The notes under the pieces are model-generated. The model searched no databases. It was given only the letters and a program-made list of their open reading frames with translations, and was not told the origin of the DNA. The position numbers were made by a program, and so were the translations under genes. From NCBI GenBank assembly GCA_018665385.1, contig JABJDN010000090.1:1-10402 (forward strand): a stretch of DNA of 10,402 bases. Direction: 5' to 3'. Positions 1 through 6,448 of this stretch are shown here, one piece after another (the stretch's first letter is position 1; each line of letters starts with the position of its first letter). The stretch comes from Phycisphaerae bacterium (GTDB lineage: Bacteria; Planctomycetota; Phycisphaerae; Phycisphaerales; SM1A02).

Positions 1-606
1 AATGTGCTTCGTGACTACTTGACGGATTTGTTTCCGATTTTAGAAGTTGGTACAAGCGCGAAAATGCTTTCGATTGTTCCACTTATGAATGGTGGCGGCT
101 TGTTTGAAACAGGTGCAGGCGGTTCTGCTCCTAAGCATGTGCAACAATTTGAACAAGAGAATCACTTGCGGTGGGATTCGCTCGGCGAATTTTTAGCGCT
201 CGCGGCATCACTCGAACACATCGCAAATGTTTTCGACAATAAACATGCAAAAATGCTTTCAGAGACGCTGAGCGATGCTTCAACGCAGTACCTTTTGAAC
301 AACAAAGCACCTTCGCGAAAAGTAGGTGAAGCGGATAACCGCACAACACATTTTTACCTTGCGTTGTACTGGGCGAAGGGCCTCGCTAATCAAACGCATG
401 ATGCAGAATTAGCAGGACATTTTTCGCAGGTTGCCAAGTCATTGGAAGAAAATGAAGATGCAATTTACAAAGCCATGATTGAGTGCCAAGGTCCCCCCGT
501 AGATATTGATGGGTACTTCATGCCATGTGCTGAACTTGCTTCGAATGCGATGCGACCAAGCGAAACATTTAATGCAATCATTCATGGCATTTTTGCAACT
601 GCTTAA
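1..606 (+). CDS. icd: Monomeric NADP-dependent isocitrate dehydrogenase, C-terminal part (5' end outside window)
   Basis: This is the C-terminal 201 residues of the monomeric isocitrate dehydrogenase, which converts isocitrate to 2-oxoglutarate and CO2 with NADP in the cytoplasmic TCA cycle. The frame is open from the first base, so the gene enters from the left; the family is about 740 residues, so roughly the last quarter is present. Family-typical blocks are visible: MLSIVPLMNGGGLFETGAGG near the left edge, then APKHVQQF, HLRWDSLGEFLALAASLEH, NNKAPSRKVGE with HFYLALYWAKGLA, and near the end PVDIDGYF and AMRPSETFNAI. These are characteristic of the monomeric enzyme and are not found in the dimeric Icd family. 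The frame is intact to TAA. The stop overlaps the stop of the convergent Nudix gene by four bases. The GTG at position 4 is an internal valine codon, not a start. Confidence 0.93.
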   Translation, partial: NVLRDYLTDLFPILEVGTSAKMLSIVPLMNGGGLFETGAGGSAPKHVQQFEQENHLRWDSLGEFLALAASLEHIANVFDNKHAKMLSETLSDASTQYLLNNKAPSRKVGEADNRTTHFYLALYWAKGLANQTHDAELAGHFSQVAKSLEENEDAIYKAMIECQGPPVDIDGYFMPCAELASNAMRPSETFNAIIHGIFATA

Positions 607-630
607 TCGATAGTCGTTGCCCAGTTGCAA
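593..630. terminator. 9-bp inverted repeat across the two convergent stop codons; possible bidirectional transcription terminator
   Basis: TTGCAACTG at 593-601 is the exact reverse complement of CAGTTGCAA at 622-630, with a 20-base loop. The TTAA shared by the two stop codons (603-606) lies in the loop. An alternative pairing of GCAAC (595-599) with GTTGC (616-620) is also possible. The repeat is placed where both convergent transcripts should end. However, neither strand shows a U-run directly after the stem (the T-run at 590-594 is on the wrong side for the minus strand), so it is not a textbook intrinsic terminator. Function is inferred from position only. Confidence 0.4.
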
Positions 631-1028
631 TGCGATTCATCTTTTAACCAATCAATAAGTGGCGTTGGAAGCAGGTTGTGTAGTTGTAAGTCATCTTGAT
701 GAACCCATACAAATGCAAGATGTTCTTCAGCAGGTGATGCAGGTTGAGGAGTGTCAAGTGTAGATAAATCGTGTGACACGTCGAACACAAGTGAAATTTC
801 GCAGTGATCCTCCCACGCATTTTCAATCGCGCCACGGAATTCGCCTACAGAAACATCTGCTCCGATTTCTTCTTTTATTTCACGTTCAAGGGCAACCTTA
901 GCTGCTTCGCCAAAATCAATATGCCCACCAAGTAAAAAAGTGTAATCACCATCTTTTTGTTTGCAGAGCAACACATGCTCCCCATCGCGAATGATTCCTC
1001 GTACGATATAGTGGAACTTCATATTCAT
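603..1028 (-). CDS. Nudix hydrolase
   Basis: A small single-domain Nudix (MutT-type) pyrophosphohydrolase of about 141 residues. Such enzymes cleave a nucleoside diphosphate linked to another moiety, using divalent metal; the substrate cannot be told from sequence. The full Nudix signature GX5EX7REUXEEXGU is visible around residues 35-57: GGHIDFGEAA, then the REIKEEIG helix with the metal-binding glutamates. The preceding strand has VRGIIRDGEHVLLCKQKDG, typical of the fold. No signal peptide is seen, so it is probably cytoplasmic. The start is uncertain: ATG at 1028, ATG at 1022 and GTG at 1034 are all in frame and none has a clear Shine-Dalgarno sequence; ATG at 1028 is chosen. It converges with and overlaps the isocitrate dehydrogenase gene, and is divergent from the EF-hand gene with about 26 bases between starts. 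Confidence 0.88.
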   Translation of the reverse strand: MNMKFHYIVRGIIRDGEHVLLCKQKDGDYTFLLGGHIDFGEAAKVALEREIKEEIGADVSVGEFRGAIENAWEDHCEISLVFDVSHDLSTLDTPQPASPAEEHLAFVWVHQDDLQLHNLLPTPLIDWLKDESHCNWATTID

Positions 1029-1042
1029 ACGCACATTCTAAC

Positions 1043-1048
1043 AAAGGA
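1043..1048 (+). promoter_or_regulatory. Ribosome binding site for the EF-hand/ClpP-like gene
   Basis: AAAGGA ends six bases before the ATG at 1055. The frame stays open upstream of this ATG without another good start codon, so this site fixes the start. It lies in the very short divergent spacer. The promoter for this gene must therefore lie at least partly inside the Nudix coding sequence. Confidence 0.6.
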
Positions 1049-1054
1049 ATTAGC

Positions 1055-2116
1055 ATGCTTACGACATTTATTCTACTCGTAATGGCACAAACTTCGTCTC
1101 TAGATTTCGCAAAAGTTCTCGACATTGACGGTGATGGGGTCATTCATCCAATGGAAGCGGCTGATGCTATTCAAATGTTTTATGATGAGACAGGTGAAGG
1201 CATGCCTATTGCGGATGTCGACCAGATAATCGAGGATTATCAAATATACTGTTTGGAAGAGGCTGAATTCTTCATTGAAGATTTTGATGAGGACAGCGAT
1301 GGTATGGTCCAATATTCTGAAATTCCAGACCAGTATCTCGCATTTGCAAAATACGCAGACATCAACAAAGATTCAAAAATTACTCTTCAAGAATTACTAC
1401 AAGTTGATCCTAATTCTGTTGAAGTATTTGCACAGGTTGAAATAGATGGAATATTTCTTGATCTTGATGAAAATAATGATGACCAAATTGAAATAGAAGC
1501 ATTCGTTGAAGATAACATCGAATTTGCTGAATTAGTGTTACCTTTCGACACGAATAAAGACAAGCGCATCAGCAGAGATGAAATGGTTGCTGGATTTGCA
1601 TTACTTGACGCATCTGCAAGTTTTGATATTTCGGGAGATACTGCTTTAATGCGTGGGACAATTGATGAGTCTACGCCGTTTCGTGTAATGGAATTGGTGT
1701 ATTACCATCCAGAAGTTAAAACAATTGTTATGACAGATGTTCCAGGATCAGTCGATGACGATTCGAGTTTACGAGCAAGCAGAATTGTCCGAAGTCATGG
1801 CCTTAATACGCATGTCCCAAGCGATGGAGAAGTTGCATCTGGCGGAACAGATTTTTTTCAAGCCGGTGTTCAGCGTACATGCGGAAAAGGAGCATTGTTT
1901 GGTGTGCACAGTTGGGCAGAGTTTGGTGCAGAAGGCACTGATTATCCACGAGATAGTGAAGAGCATGAAATGTACTTAAATTACTATGACGAAATGGGAA
2001 TCCCCCAATCGTTCTATTGGTACACCCTTGAAGCAGCGCCTGCTGGAGATATTCATTACATGACAAGCGATGAATTAGTTAAGTTTGGAATGCTTACAAG
2101 TCCAATAATAAACTAG
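1055..2116 (+). CDS. Probable exported protein with five EF-hand-like loops and a ClpP/crotonase-fold, putative serine hydrolase domain
   Basis: A 353-residue protein. Residues 1-11 (MLTTFILLVMA) form a short hydrophobic leader without basic residues, so export is likely but not certain. EF-hand-like calcium loops start at residues 23 (DIDGDGVIHPME), 78 (DEDSDGMVQYSE), 102 (DINKDSKITLQE), 138 (degenerate, no acidic residue at position 12) and 165 (DTNKDKRISRDE). Residues about 190-348 resemble the ClpP/crotonase fold as seen in COG3904-type predicted periplasmic proteins. A strand leads into DVPGS (228-232, equivalent to the ClpP SPGG oxyanion loop), then VASGGTDFF with Ser262, then GVHSW with His285. 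The Ser-His distance of 23 compares with about 25 in ClpP. A C-terminal MTSDELVKFGM block matches the ClpP SAPEAVEYGL region. A third catalytic acid is not evident. Proteolytic activity and calcium dependence are inferences. The next gene is in the same direction after 143 bases. Confidence 0.75.
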   Translation: MLTTFILLVMAQTSSLDFAKVLDIDGDGVIHPMEAADAIQMFYDETGEGMPIADVDQIIEDYQIYCLEEAEFFIEDFDEDSDGMVQYSEIPDQYLAFAKYADINKDSKITLQELLQVDPNSVEVFAQVEIDGIFLDLDENNDDQIEIEAFVEDNIEFAELVLPFDTNKDKRISRDEMVAGFALLDASASFDISGDTALMRGTIDESTPFRVMELVYYHPEVKTIVMTDVPGSVDDDSSLRASRIVRSHGLNTHVPSDGEVASGGTDFFQAGVQRTCGKGALFGVHSWAEFGAEGTDYPRDSEEHEMYLNYYDEMGIPQSFYWYTLEAAPAGDIHYMTSDELVKFGMLTSPIIN

Positions 2117-2122
2117 GGGGTT

Positions 2123-2245
2123 ATGCGTGTCAGTCCTATTTTTAGTGCATTGACTTCATGTAATAAAAATAACGCTACTTCTCGATTTATTATCTTTGAA
2201 GGCTGCCTTTTTACTTGTTTTTATTGCTTTAATAAGCATAATTGA
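2123..2245 (+). CDS. 40-codon reading frame resembling the iron-sulfur N-terminus of PflA/NrdG/YjjW-type radical SAM activases; micro-protein or gene remnant
   Basis: An ATG frame of 40 codons fills almost the whole space between the two large secreted-protein genes. Its second half reads SRFIIFEGCLFTCFYCFN, with cysteines 28, 32 and 35 in CX3CX2C spacing. The pattern R-F-hydrophobic-F-x-G-C-x3-C-x-Y/G-C-x-N is what glycyl-radical activating enzymes show around their 4Fe-4S site, and a Cys13 upstream also recalls YjjW-type N-termini. The frame stops at TGA, so the rest of a radical SAM barrel is absent and no continuation is seen in the other frames. The upstream AGGGGG (2115-2120) is only two bases from the ATG, a poor ribosome site. 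The TGA overlaps a TTG (2242) in frame with the next gene. Whether it is translated is unknown; chance similarity in T-rich DNA is possible. Confidence 0.3.
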   Translation: MRVSPIFSALTSCNKNNATSRFIIFEGCLFTCFYCFNKHN

Positions 2246-2250
2246 ACTAT

Positions 2251-2255
2251 GGGAG
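2251..2255 (+). promoter_or_regulatory. Weak ribosome binding site that selects the start at 2260
   Basis: GGGAG lies four bases before the ATG at 2260. That start places a lysine and then a clean hydrophobic core in the signal peptide. The in-frame TTG at 2242 would add six residues and lacks its own ribosome site, although it overlaps the TGA of the small upstream frame. The ATG at 2272 is 16 bases from the site. Confidence 0.45.
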
Positions 2256-2259
2256 TCGT

Positions 2260-5200
2260 ATGTCAAAAAATATGAATCAATGGGTATACCTATTCGTCTT
2301 CGCATGTATTGCATTTCTTGCATCAGTTAGTTCTGCTCAAGAGTGTCCCGCAGGCGAAGTCCGGGATTGCAATGGATATTGTGCGCCAATGGCATGGCTC
2401 TTTGATGATATTTGTGATGAGGAAGCTCGTGAGCATCCTGAAGGCTCTGGATACTATGTTGATTTTAGTTGTGAGCCGTTTATGTGCGATCTCTTCGCGT
2501 GCGACGGGTGTGGGGGTGATTGCCCAGCTGGCTTCGCTCCAGATTGTGCCGGCAATTGTATTCCTGCTACGTACATCGCAGATGGTATCTGCGATATAGG
2601 ACAACGTAACTATAAGGGTGTTCCAATTGATTTCAGTTGCCAGCAGTTTGCTTGTGATGGGGGTGACTGCGCAAGCGGAGACTTATGTTGGGGGGATCAG
2701 GGATTAGGAGGGTTAGATGATATAGGAGCATGTTGTTTGGGAACAGAGTGTTCCGAAATGACTAGAGGGGAGTGTTGGACGCTTGGCTATACATTTATAG
2801 GAAATAATACAATGTGCCTTCCAGAAACCTGCAGTTGCGGCGACCCGTCAGATGGGCTTGACTGGGTCGTAGATTGTAACGGTGAATGCGTGTTACTCTG
2901 GAATGTTGGCGGTAGCTATTGCAGCCATGGTGAAACGGTTGACTATGGAGATGGTCCATTTCAGATTGACCTAGATTGTCCTGCACTTGCGTGTGGATTA
3001 TCAGGCTGTGTTGGTAATTGTTTAGGCGGTTGCTGCACGGGCGCTGACTGTATTACAGCGACATATTACGACTGCATAGATATTGGCGGGTTATTTCTCG
3101 GAAGCTATGAGGAGTGTAATGAAACGGAATGTGTATGGCAACAAAAACCAATCCAATTGCCTGATACAGAACTGTATTGGAGTGGAAAGTTAGGAGAAGT
3201 CGAAAATTTCCCCCAATGGATAATTAGTGAAGAAGATCTGCTTATTGCTGGCGCTATGGATAATTCGACATTTGAATGGAAAACCGCTATCTGCGTATTC
3301 CGATACAACGAAACAGAAGATGAATGGGAAGAAGAAGCACTGCTCGTTCCTCCAGACGGTAAATCAGAAGGTAATCGTGCTTCATATACAACTGATGGTC
3401 ATCGAATTGCAGTTACTTCTGCGATACCCGAAGATCCAGACGTCCCACACATCTCTCGCAATGTGATTGACATCTTTGCTTTTGATGGTTCGCAATGGTT
3501 ATATGAACAGAGAATTGATGATAGTGTGGCTGATACAGACAATCCTGGATCCAATCCATGGGCATCTTCTCTAGATATTCTTGGTGATGTGTTGGTTGTT
3601 GGAGATCCAATGTACAACATACAACCCAATACCGACACTAACCATGGTGCTGCGCATATCTACCATCATGATGCCAAGACTGGTTGGGCGTACGATTCAA
3701 TATTATCTCCTTGGGGCGATCCGCCATATCCAGAGGGTGATGACAAATATCTTGGTTTAAGTGTTGCATTGAGTGACTCGGTTGTAGCAGTTGCATCTGA
3801 CAAATCAATACTTTTATATGATTTGTCTGGAGGAGAAGGTCCCCAACCACTGCAACACATTAGAGAGACACAATCGACTTTCCATGCACAACATCGCAGT
3901 ATGGATTTCGATAATAATCGATTAATGACCCATGTGGGTGATGGTGATGATGGCCTTTCGGGGAGTGCTTTTTCTGAAATCTATGAACTAAATGAGTTCG
4001 ATGACTGGGTCGTAACAGCAGAACTTAGGCCTTTCGATATTGCAGAAGGTACCGACTTTGCAGGGTACATTGTTGATTTAGAAGGCGATCGAGCAATGAT
4101 TACTTCTCCATGGGATAATGACTTGGGGCACAAAACAGGTTCTGCATATATCTGGGAGTTTGATCAATCTGCAGATGGCGGTGGCGGCGAGTGGATTTTT
4201 AAATCGAAACTATGGTCAGACCGAGCAGTCGGTGAAGATCAGTTCGGTATAGGTGGGGCTTTGCATGGCTCAAATGCATATCTCACAGGAATTGTAGATA
4301 ATCCATATGGTGATGGCATTAAAGTGTTCTTTCCTCGAGGCATTGCGTGGATAAATCCACTTGGAGGAAATCTCTCAGATTCTTCAAACTGGGCCCCAAT
4401 AATGCCAACCCTCAGCGATTCAGTTTCATTCTCATTGCGATCACAGACTTCTATTACAGTTGGAGATGAATTTCCTTTTAAAAAAATGCTCATCGGTCCC
4501 GGATCGTACGCATTTGATTTACAAGGAGCGAATCACACACTCAATGCTGGTGAAGGTGAAGGGGCGATTTGGCTGGACGGCGTGCATGGAATTACTGCTG
4601 AACTTAAAATCAAAGGCGGCATACTTCAAGTTGAAGGGGAAACGTATAATGGCGAAGAGGACTTGCCAGGCAAGATTGCATTAGTAACAAACGATGCAGG
4701 TGTAATGGGTGGTATGAATATCAATGGGTTGTATATGCAACATGAAGCAGGCGAGTTACTCATTGAATTACAAATGCCATTTGAAGGACAACTTCCCGCA
4801 ATAGAAATTACTACTCAAGCCCCAATACTTAATGGTATTTTGTCACTTACTTTGCAGGGCGGGTATACACCCCAAGACGGAGATATTATTCCTTTGCTTA
4901 CCTCTGAGTTTGTGGATAGTAATACAGGTCAATTCTCAATGATTCTGGTGAATTCCGTATTACCTGAAGGTTTGTATATTAAATTGATATATGAAGGTGG
5001 AGAAAACGGCGAAAGCGGTTCTATTTTAGCGGAGGTTGATTTACTTGAAAACTTGTTTGGTTACGGCGATCCAAGCAACGGCTCAGTATCTGGAACTGCA
5101 ACAGATGTAGTTCTTGCAGATGTAGGAAGTACAGTCAGATCTGCCGATGGTTTTGATGACATTGTCGTTTCTACATTAGATTCCGTGTACGTATTCTTAA

Positions 5201-6357
5201 GTGACGGCACCGGCGGTATTGCAGGCCAAGCTATCTATCCGTATGCTGGAGAAGGATATAATTCGATAGCTGCAATTGACGCTGGCGACCTTGATGGAAA
5301 CGGAACAATTGATTTGGTTTTTGTTAACTCATTAACCAATGAGTTCGTGCCAATGTTTAACGAGTTTAACGATATTTCGCAACTAGTTGCTTCTGATCCT
5401 ATAGGTACTGGCCCTAATCCGACAGATGTTCTAGCAATGAATATTGACAATGATAGCGATATAGATGTTGTTATCGCTTGCTACGGCTATTCCTTGACAG
5501 ATGGCCAAATAGATTTCTTTGAAGCAGTCCCTGCAATCACCGGAGGCTTTGCTAGCGGTGGATCATTAGCTTCTCCAGGAAACCCTGGAAAGATAGATCC
5601 AGGTGATGTGAATAACGATAAAGATTTTTCAATATTTGTTTCATTTAGTTCTGCTAATGCAATAGGAAAAGCAAACCGTGCGGCAGCTGCGCTTGGTGGT
5701 GCTTGGTCCTACAGCGCAGTGGCCAATGTTGCCATTGGACCTTCTCACATTGTGAGTGGAGATTTGAACGGCGATAGTATTGATGATGTTGTAGTTTCTT
5801 GTCCGGAATCTGATGTGATATGCATCATTCGCGGAGTTGGCGATGGCACTATGTCACTTCCACTACTTCTAGACGTTGGCGAATTACCTACAAGGGTTGC
5901 ACTTTTGGATTTTGATAATGATGGCGACAAAGATATCGCAGTAATTTCAACAAGCCCGCAAACAGGTAACCGTGCTATTGCTATGTACCGCAACGATACG
6001 TCGTTGAACGGCGGTAACTTTATGTTTGCAAACGATGCCTCCTTTGACGATGGTTTAAATCCGATTCTTATTGCTAAGGGCGATCTTGATGGCGATGGCC
6101 ATGATGATTTAGTTTCAGTGAATCAAATTGAATCATATCTTGGCGAGCCTGAAAACATTCGGTTACGAAAATCAGAGTCACAAATTGCTTGCCCAGCGGA
6201 CTTTGATGAAAATGGCGAAGTAAACGTACTAGATTTACTAGAGCTCATCGGCGCCTGGGGATACACTGGACCGACGCCTCAAGATCTAAATGGAGACTCT
6301 ACAGTTACAGTCCTCGACCTTCTTATCCTTATTGGCGCATGGGGTTCATGCCAATAG
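2260..6357 (+). CDS. Large secreted modular protein: Notch-like Cys-rich modules, two seven-unit beta-propellers, C-terminal dockerin-like domain
   Basis: A 1365-residue protein. Residues 1-26 are a signal peptide, with likely cleavage at SSA|QE. Residues 29-291 are cysteine-rich: Lin-12/Notch-like repeats at 29-88, 88-137 (DGICD, then ACDGGDC) and 191-254, with GACC/GGCC modules at about 156-191 and 255-291. Residues about 305-691 hold seven propeller units alternating strands such as DVLVVGDPM with YIWEF or DIFAF and a following Trp. Residues about 692-934 form a beta-rich domain opening with GGNLSDSSNW. Residues about 945-1310 form a second propeller with Asp-rich FG-GAP/VCBS loops (for example DLDGNGTID at 1010). 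Residues 1311-1365 are a dockerin-like pair. The architecture points to a cell-surface or extracellular binding, adhesion or structural protein. No catalytic site is recognised. No frameshift or internal stop is seen. The domain families are typical of Phycisphaerae; the ligand is unknown. Confidence 0.85.
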   Translation: MSKNMNQWVYLFVFACIAFLASVSSAQECPAGEVRDCNGYCAPMAWLFDDICDEEAREHPEGSGYYVDFSCEPFMCDLFACDGCGGDCPAGFAPDCAGNCIPATYIADGICDIGQRNYKGVPIDFSCQQFACDGGDCASGDLCWGDQGLGGLDDIGACCLGTECSEMTRGECWTLGYTFIGNNTMCLPETCSCGDPSDGLDWVVDCNGECVLLWNVGGSYCSHGETVDYGDGPFQIDLDCPALACGLSGCVGNCLGGCCTGADCITATYYDCIDIGGLFLGSYEECNETECVWQQKPIQLPDTELYWSGKLGEVENFPQWIISEEDLLIAGAMDNSTFEWKTAICVFRYNETEDEWEEEALLVPPDGKSEGNRASYTTDGHRIAVTSAIPEDPDVPHISRNVIDIFAFDGSQWLYEQRIDDSVADTDNPGSNPWASSLDILGDVLVVGDPMYNIQPNTDTNHGAAHIYHHDAKTGWAYDSILSPWGDPPYPEGDDKYLGLSVALSDSVVAVASDKSILLYDLSGGEGPQPLQHIRETQSTFHAQHRSMDFDNNRLMTHVGDGDDGLSGSAFSEIYELNEFDDWVVTAELRPFDIAEGTDFAGYIVDLEGDRAMITSPWDNDLGHKTGSAYIWEFDQSADGGGGEWIFKSKLWSDRAVGEDQFGIGGALHGSNAYLTGIVDNPYGDGIKVFFPRGIAWINPLGGNLSDSSNWAPIMPTLSDSVSFSLRSQTSITVGDEFPFKKMLIGPGSYAFDLQGANHTLNAGEGEGAIWLDGVHGITAELKIKGGILQVEGETYNGEEDLPGKIALVTNDAGVMGGMNINGLYMQHEAGELLIELQMPFEGQLPAIEITTQAPILNGILSLTLQGGYTPQDGDIIPLLTSEFVDSNTGQFSMILVNSVLPEGLYIKLIYEGGENGESGSILAEVDLLENLFGYGDPSNGSVSGTATDVVLADVGSTVRSADGFDDIVVSTLDSVYVFLSDGTGGIAGQAIYPYAGEGYNSIAAIDAGDLDGNGTIDLVFVNSLTNEFVPMFNEFNDISQLVASDPIGTGPNPTDVLAMNIDNDSDIDVVIACYGYSLTDGQIDFFEAVPAITGGFASGGSLASPGNPGKIDPGDVNNDKDFSIFVSFSSANAIGKANRAAAALGGAWSYSAVANVAIGPSHIVSGDLNGDSIDDVVVSCPESDVICIIRGVGDGTMSLPLLLDVGELPTRVALLDFDNDGDKDIAVISTSPQTGNRAIAMYRNDTSLNGGNFMFANDASFDDGLNPILIAKGDLDGDGHDDLVSVNQIESYLGEPENIRLRKSESQIACPADFDENGEVNVLDLLELIGAWGYTGPTPQDLNGDSTVTVLDLLILIGAWGSCQ
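2344..3132 (+). repeat. Cysteine-rich module array: three LNR-like repeats interleaved with two GACC-type repeats
   Basis: The order is LNR1, LNR2, GACC1, LNR3, GACC2. Each LNR-like unit reads C-x-G-x-C early, then an acidic stretch with DxxCD (or its variant), a D-F/L-x-C block and an AC(D)GGDC-type end. Only LNR2 keeps the full DGICD and CDGGDC pattern of Lin-12/Notch repeats. LNR1 has an inserted CDGCGGDC ending, and LNR3 is degenerate with GLSGCVGNC. The GACC units (GACCLGTEC and GGCCTGADC starts) have six cysteines with a C-x8-GYTF or GGLF core, a module often seen in Phycisphaerae secreted proteins. Disulfide and calcium binding are expected from the families but not shown here. Confidence 0.6.
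5119..6126 (+). repeat. Seven FG-GAP/VCBS-type units with regular spacing (second beta-propeller)
   Basis: Asp-rich loops followed by a hydrophobic strand occur near residues 954, 1010 (DLDGNGTID), 1063 (DNDSDIDVV), 1116 (DVNNDKDFS), 1168 (DLNGDSIDD), 1217 (DFDNDGDKD) and 1275 (DLDGDGHDD). The spacing is about 49-58 residues. Seven units at this spacing fit a closed seven-bladed propeller like the integrin alpha head, with calcium in the loops. The first unit (near 954) is the most divergent. Residue numbers count from the ATG at 2260. Confidence 0.65.
6190..6354 (+). repeat. C-terminal dockerin-like tandem repeat
   Basis: Two calcium-loop-helix units end the large protein: DFDENGEVNVLD followed by LLELIGAWG, and DLNGDSTVTVLD followed by LLILIGAWG. 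Positions 1, 3, 5, 9 and 12 of each loop carry Asp, Asn or Thr as in dockerin type I loops. The unit starts with CPAD and ends with SCQ, so the two outer cysteines may pair. In Phycisphaerae this tail recurs on many secreted proteins and is thought to act in surface attachment. No cohesin partner is present in this window. Confidence 0.8.
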
Positions 6358-6435
6358 AGGCCAATGCCGGTATTGAGATACAGAAACTTTTGGGTTGCGT
6401 GCCGGTCAAGACATCTAATGCTACACTTCTTCTTT

Positions 6436-6441
6436 AAGGAG
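6436..6441 (+). promoter_or_regulatory. Strong ribosome binding site of the oxidoreductase-sulfatase cluster
   Basis: AAGGAG ends seven bases before the ATG at 6449. It is the best Shine-Dalgarno sequence in the window and marks the first gene of the three-gene cluster. The 91-base leader (6358-6448) contains no convincing -35/-10 pair and no clear terminator for the preceding gene. Confidence 0.8.
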
Positions 6442-6448
6442 ATTTGTT

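Noticed and set aside
1737..1979. An 80-codon plus-strand frame inside the EF-hand/ClpP-like gene
   Set aside because: It is out of frame with a gene whose protein has clear domains, has no ribosome site and shows no motif.
2150..2178. TTGACT at 2150-2155 as a -35 box for the large secreted-protein gene
   Set aside because: There is no matching -10 box at the right spacing (CGCTAC lies there), and the AT-rich TAATAA begins only five bases away.
2199..2212. AAGGCTGCCTT followed by T's, looking like a small terminator
   Set aside because: The stem is only four base pairs with a three-base loop, too weak to call, and it coincides with the cysteine codons of the small frame.
6365..6406. Direct repeat TGCCGGT at 6365-6371 and 6400-6406 upstream of the oxidoreductase cluster, as a possible operator
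   Set aside because: The seven-base repeats are unflanked by further similarity and are not palindromic; at this length they may occur by chance.
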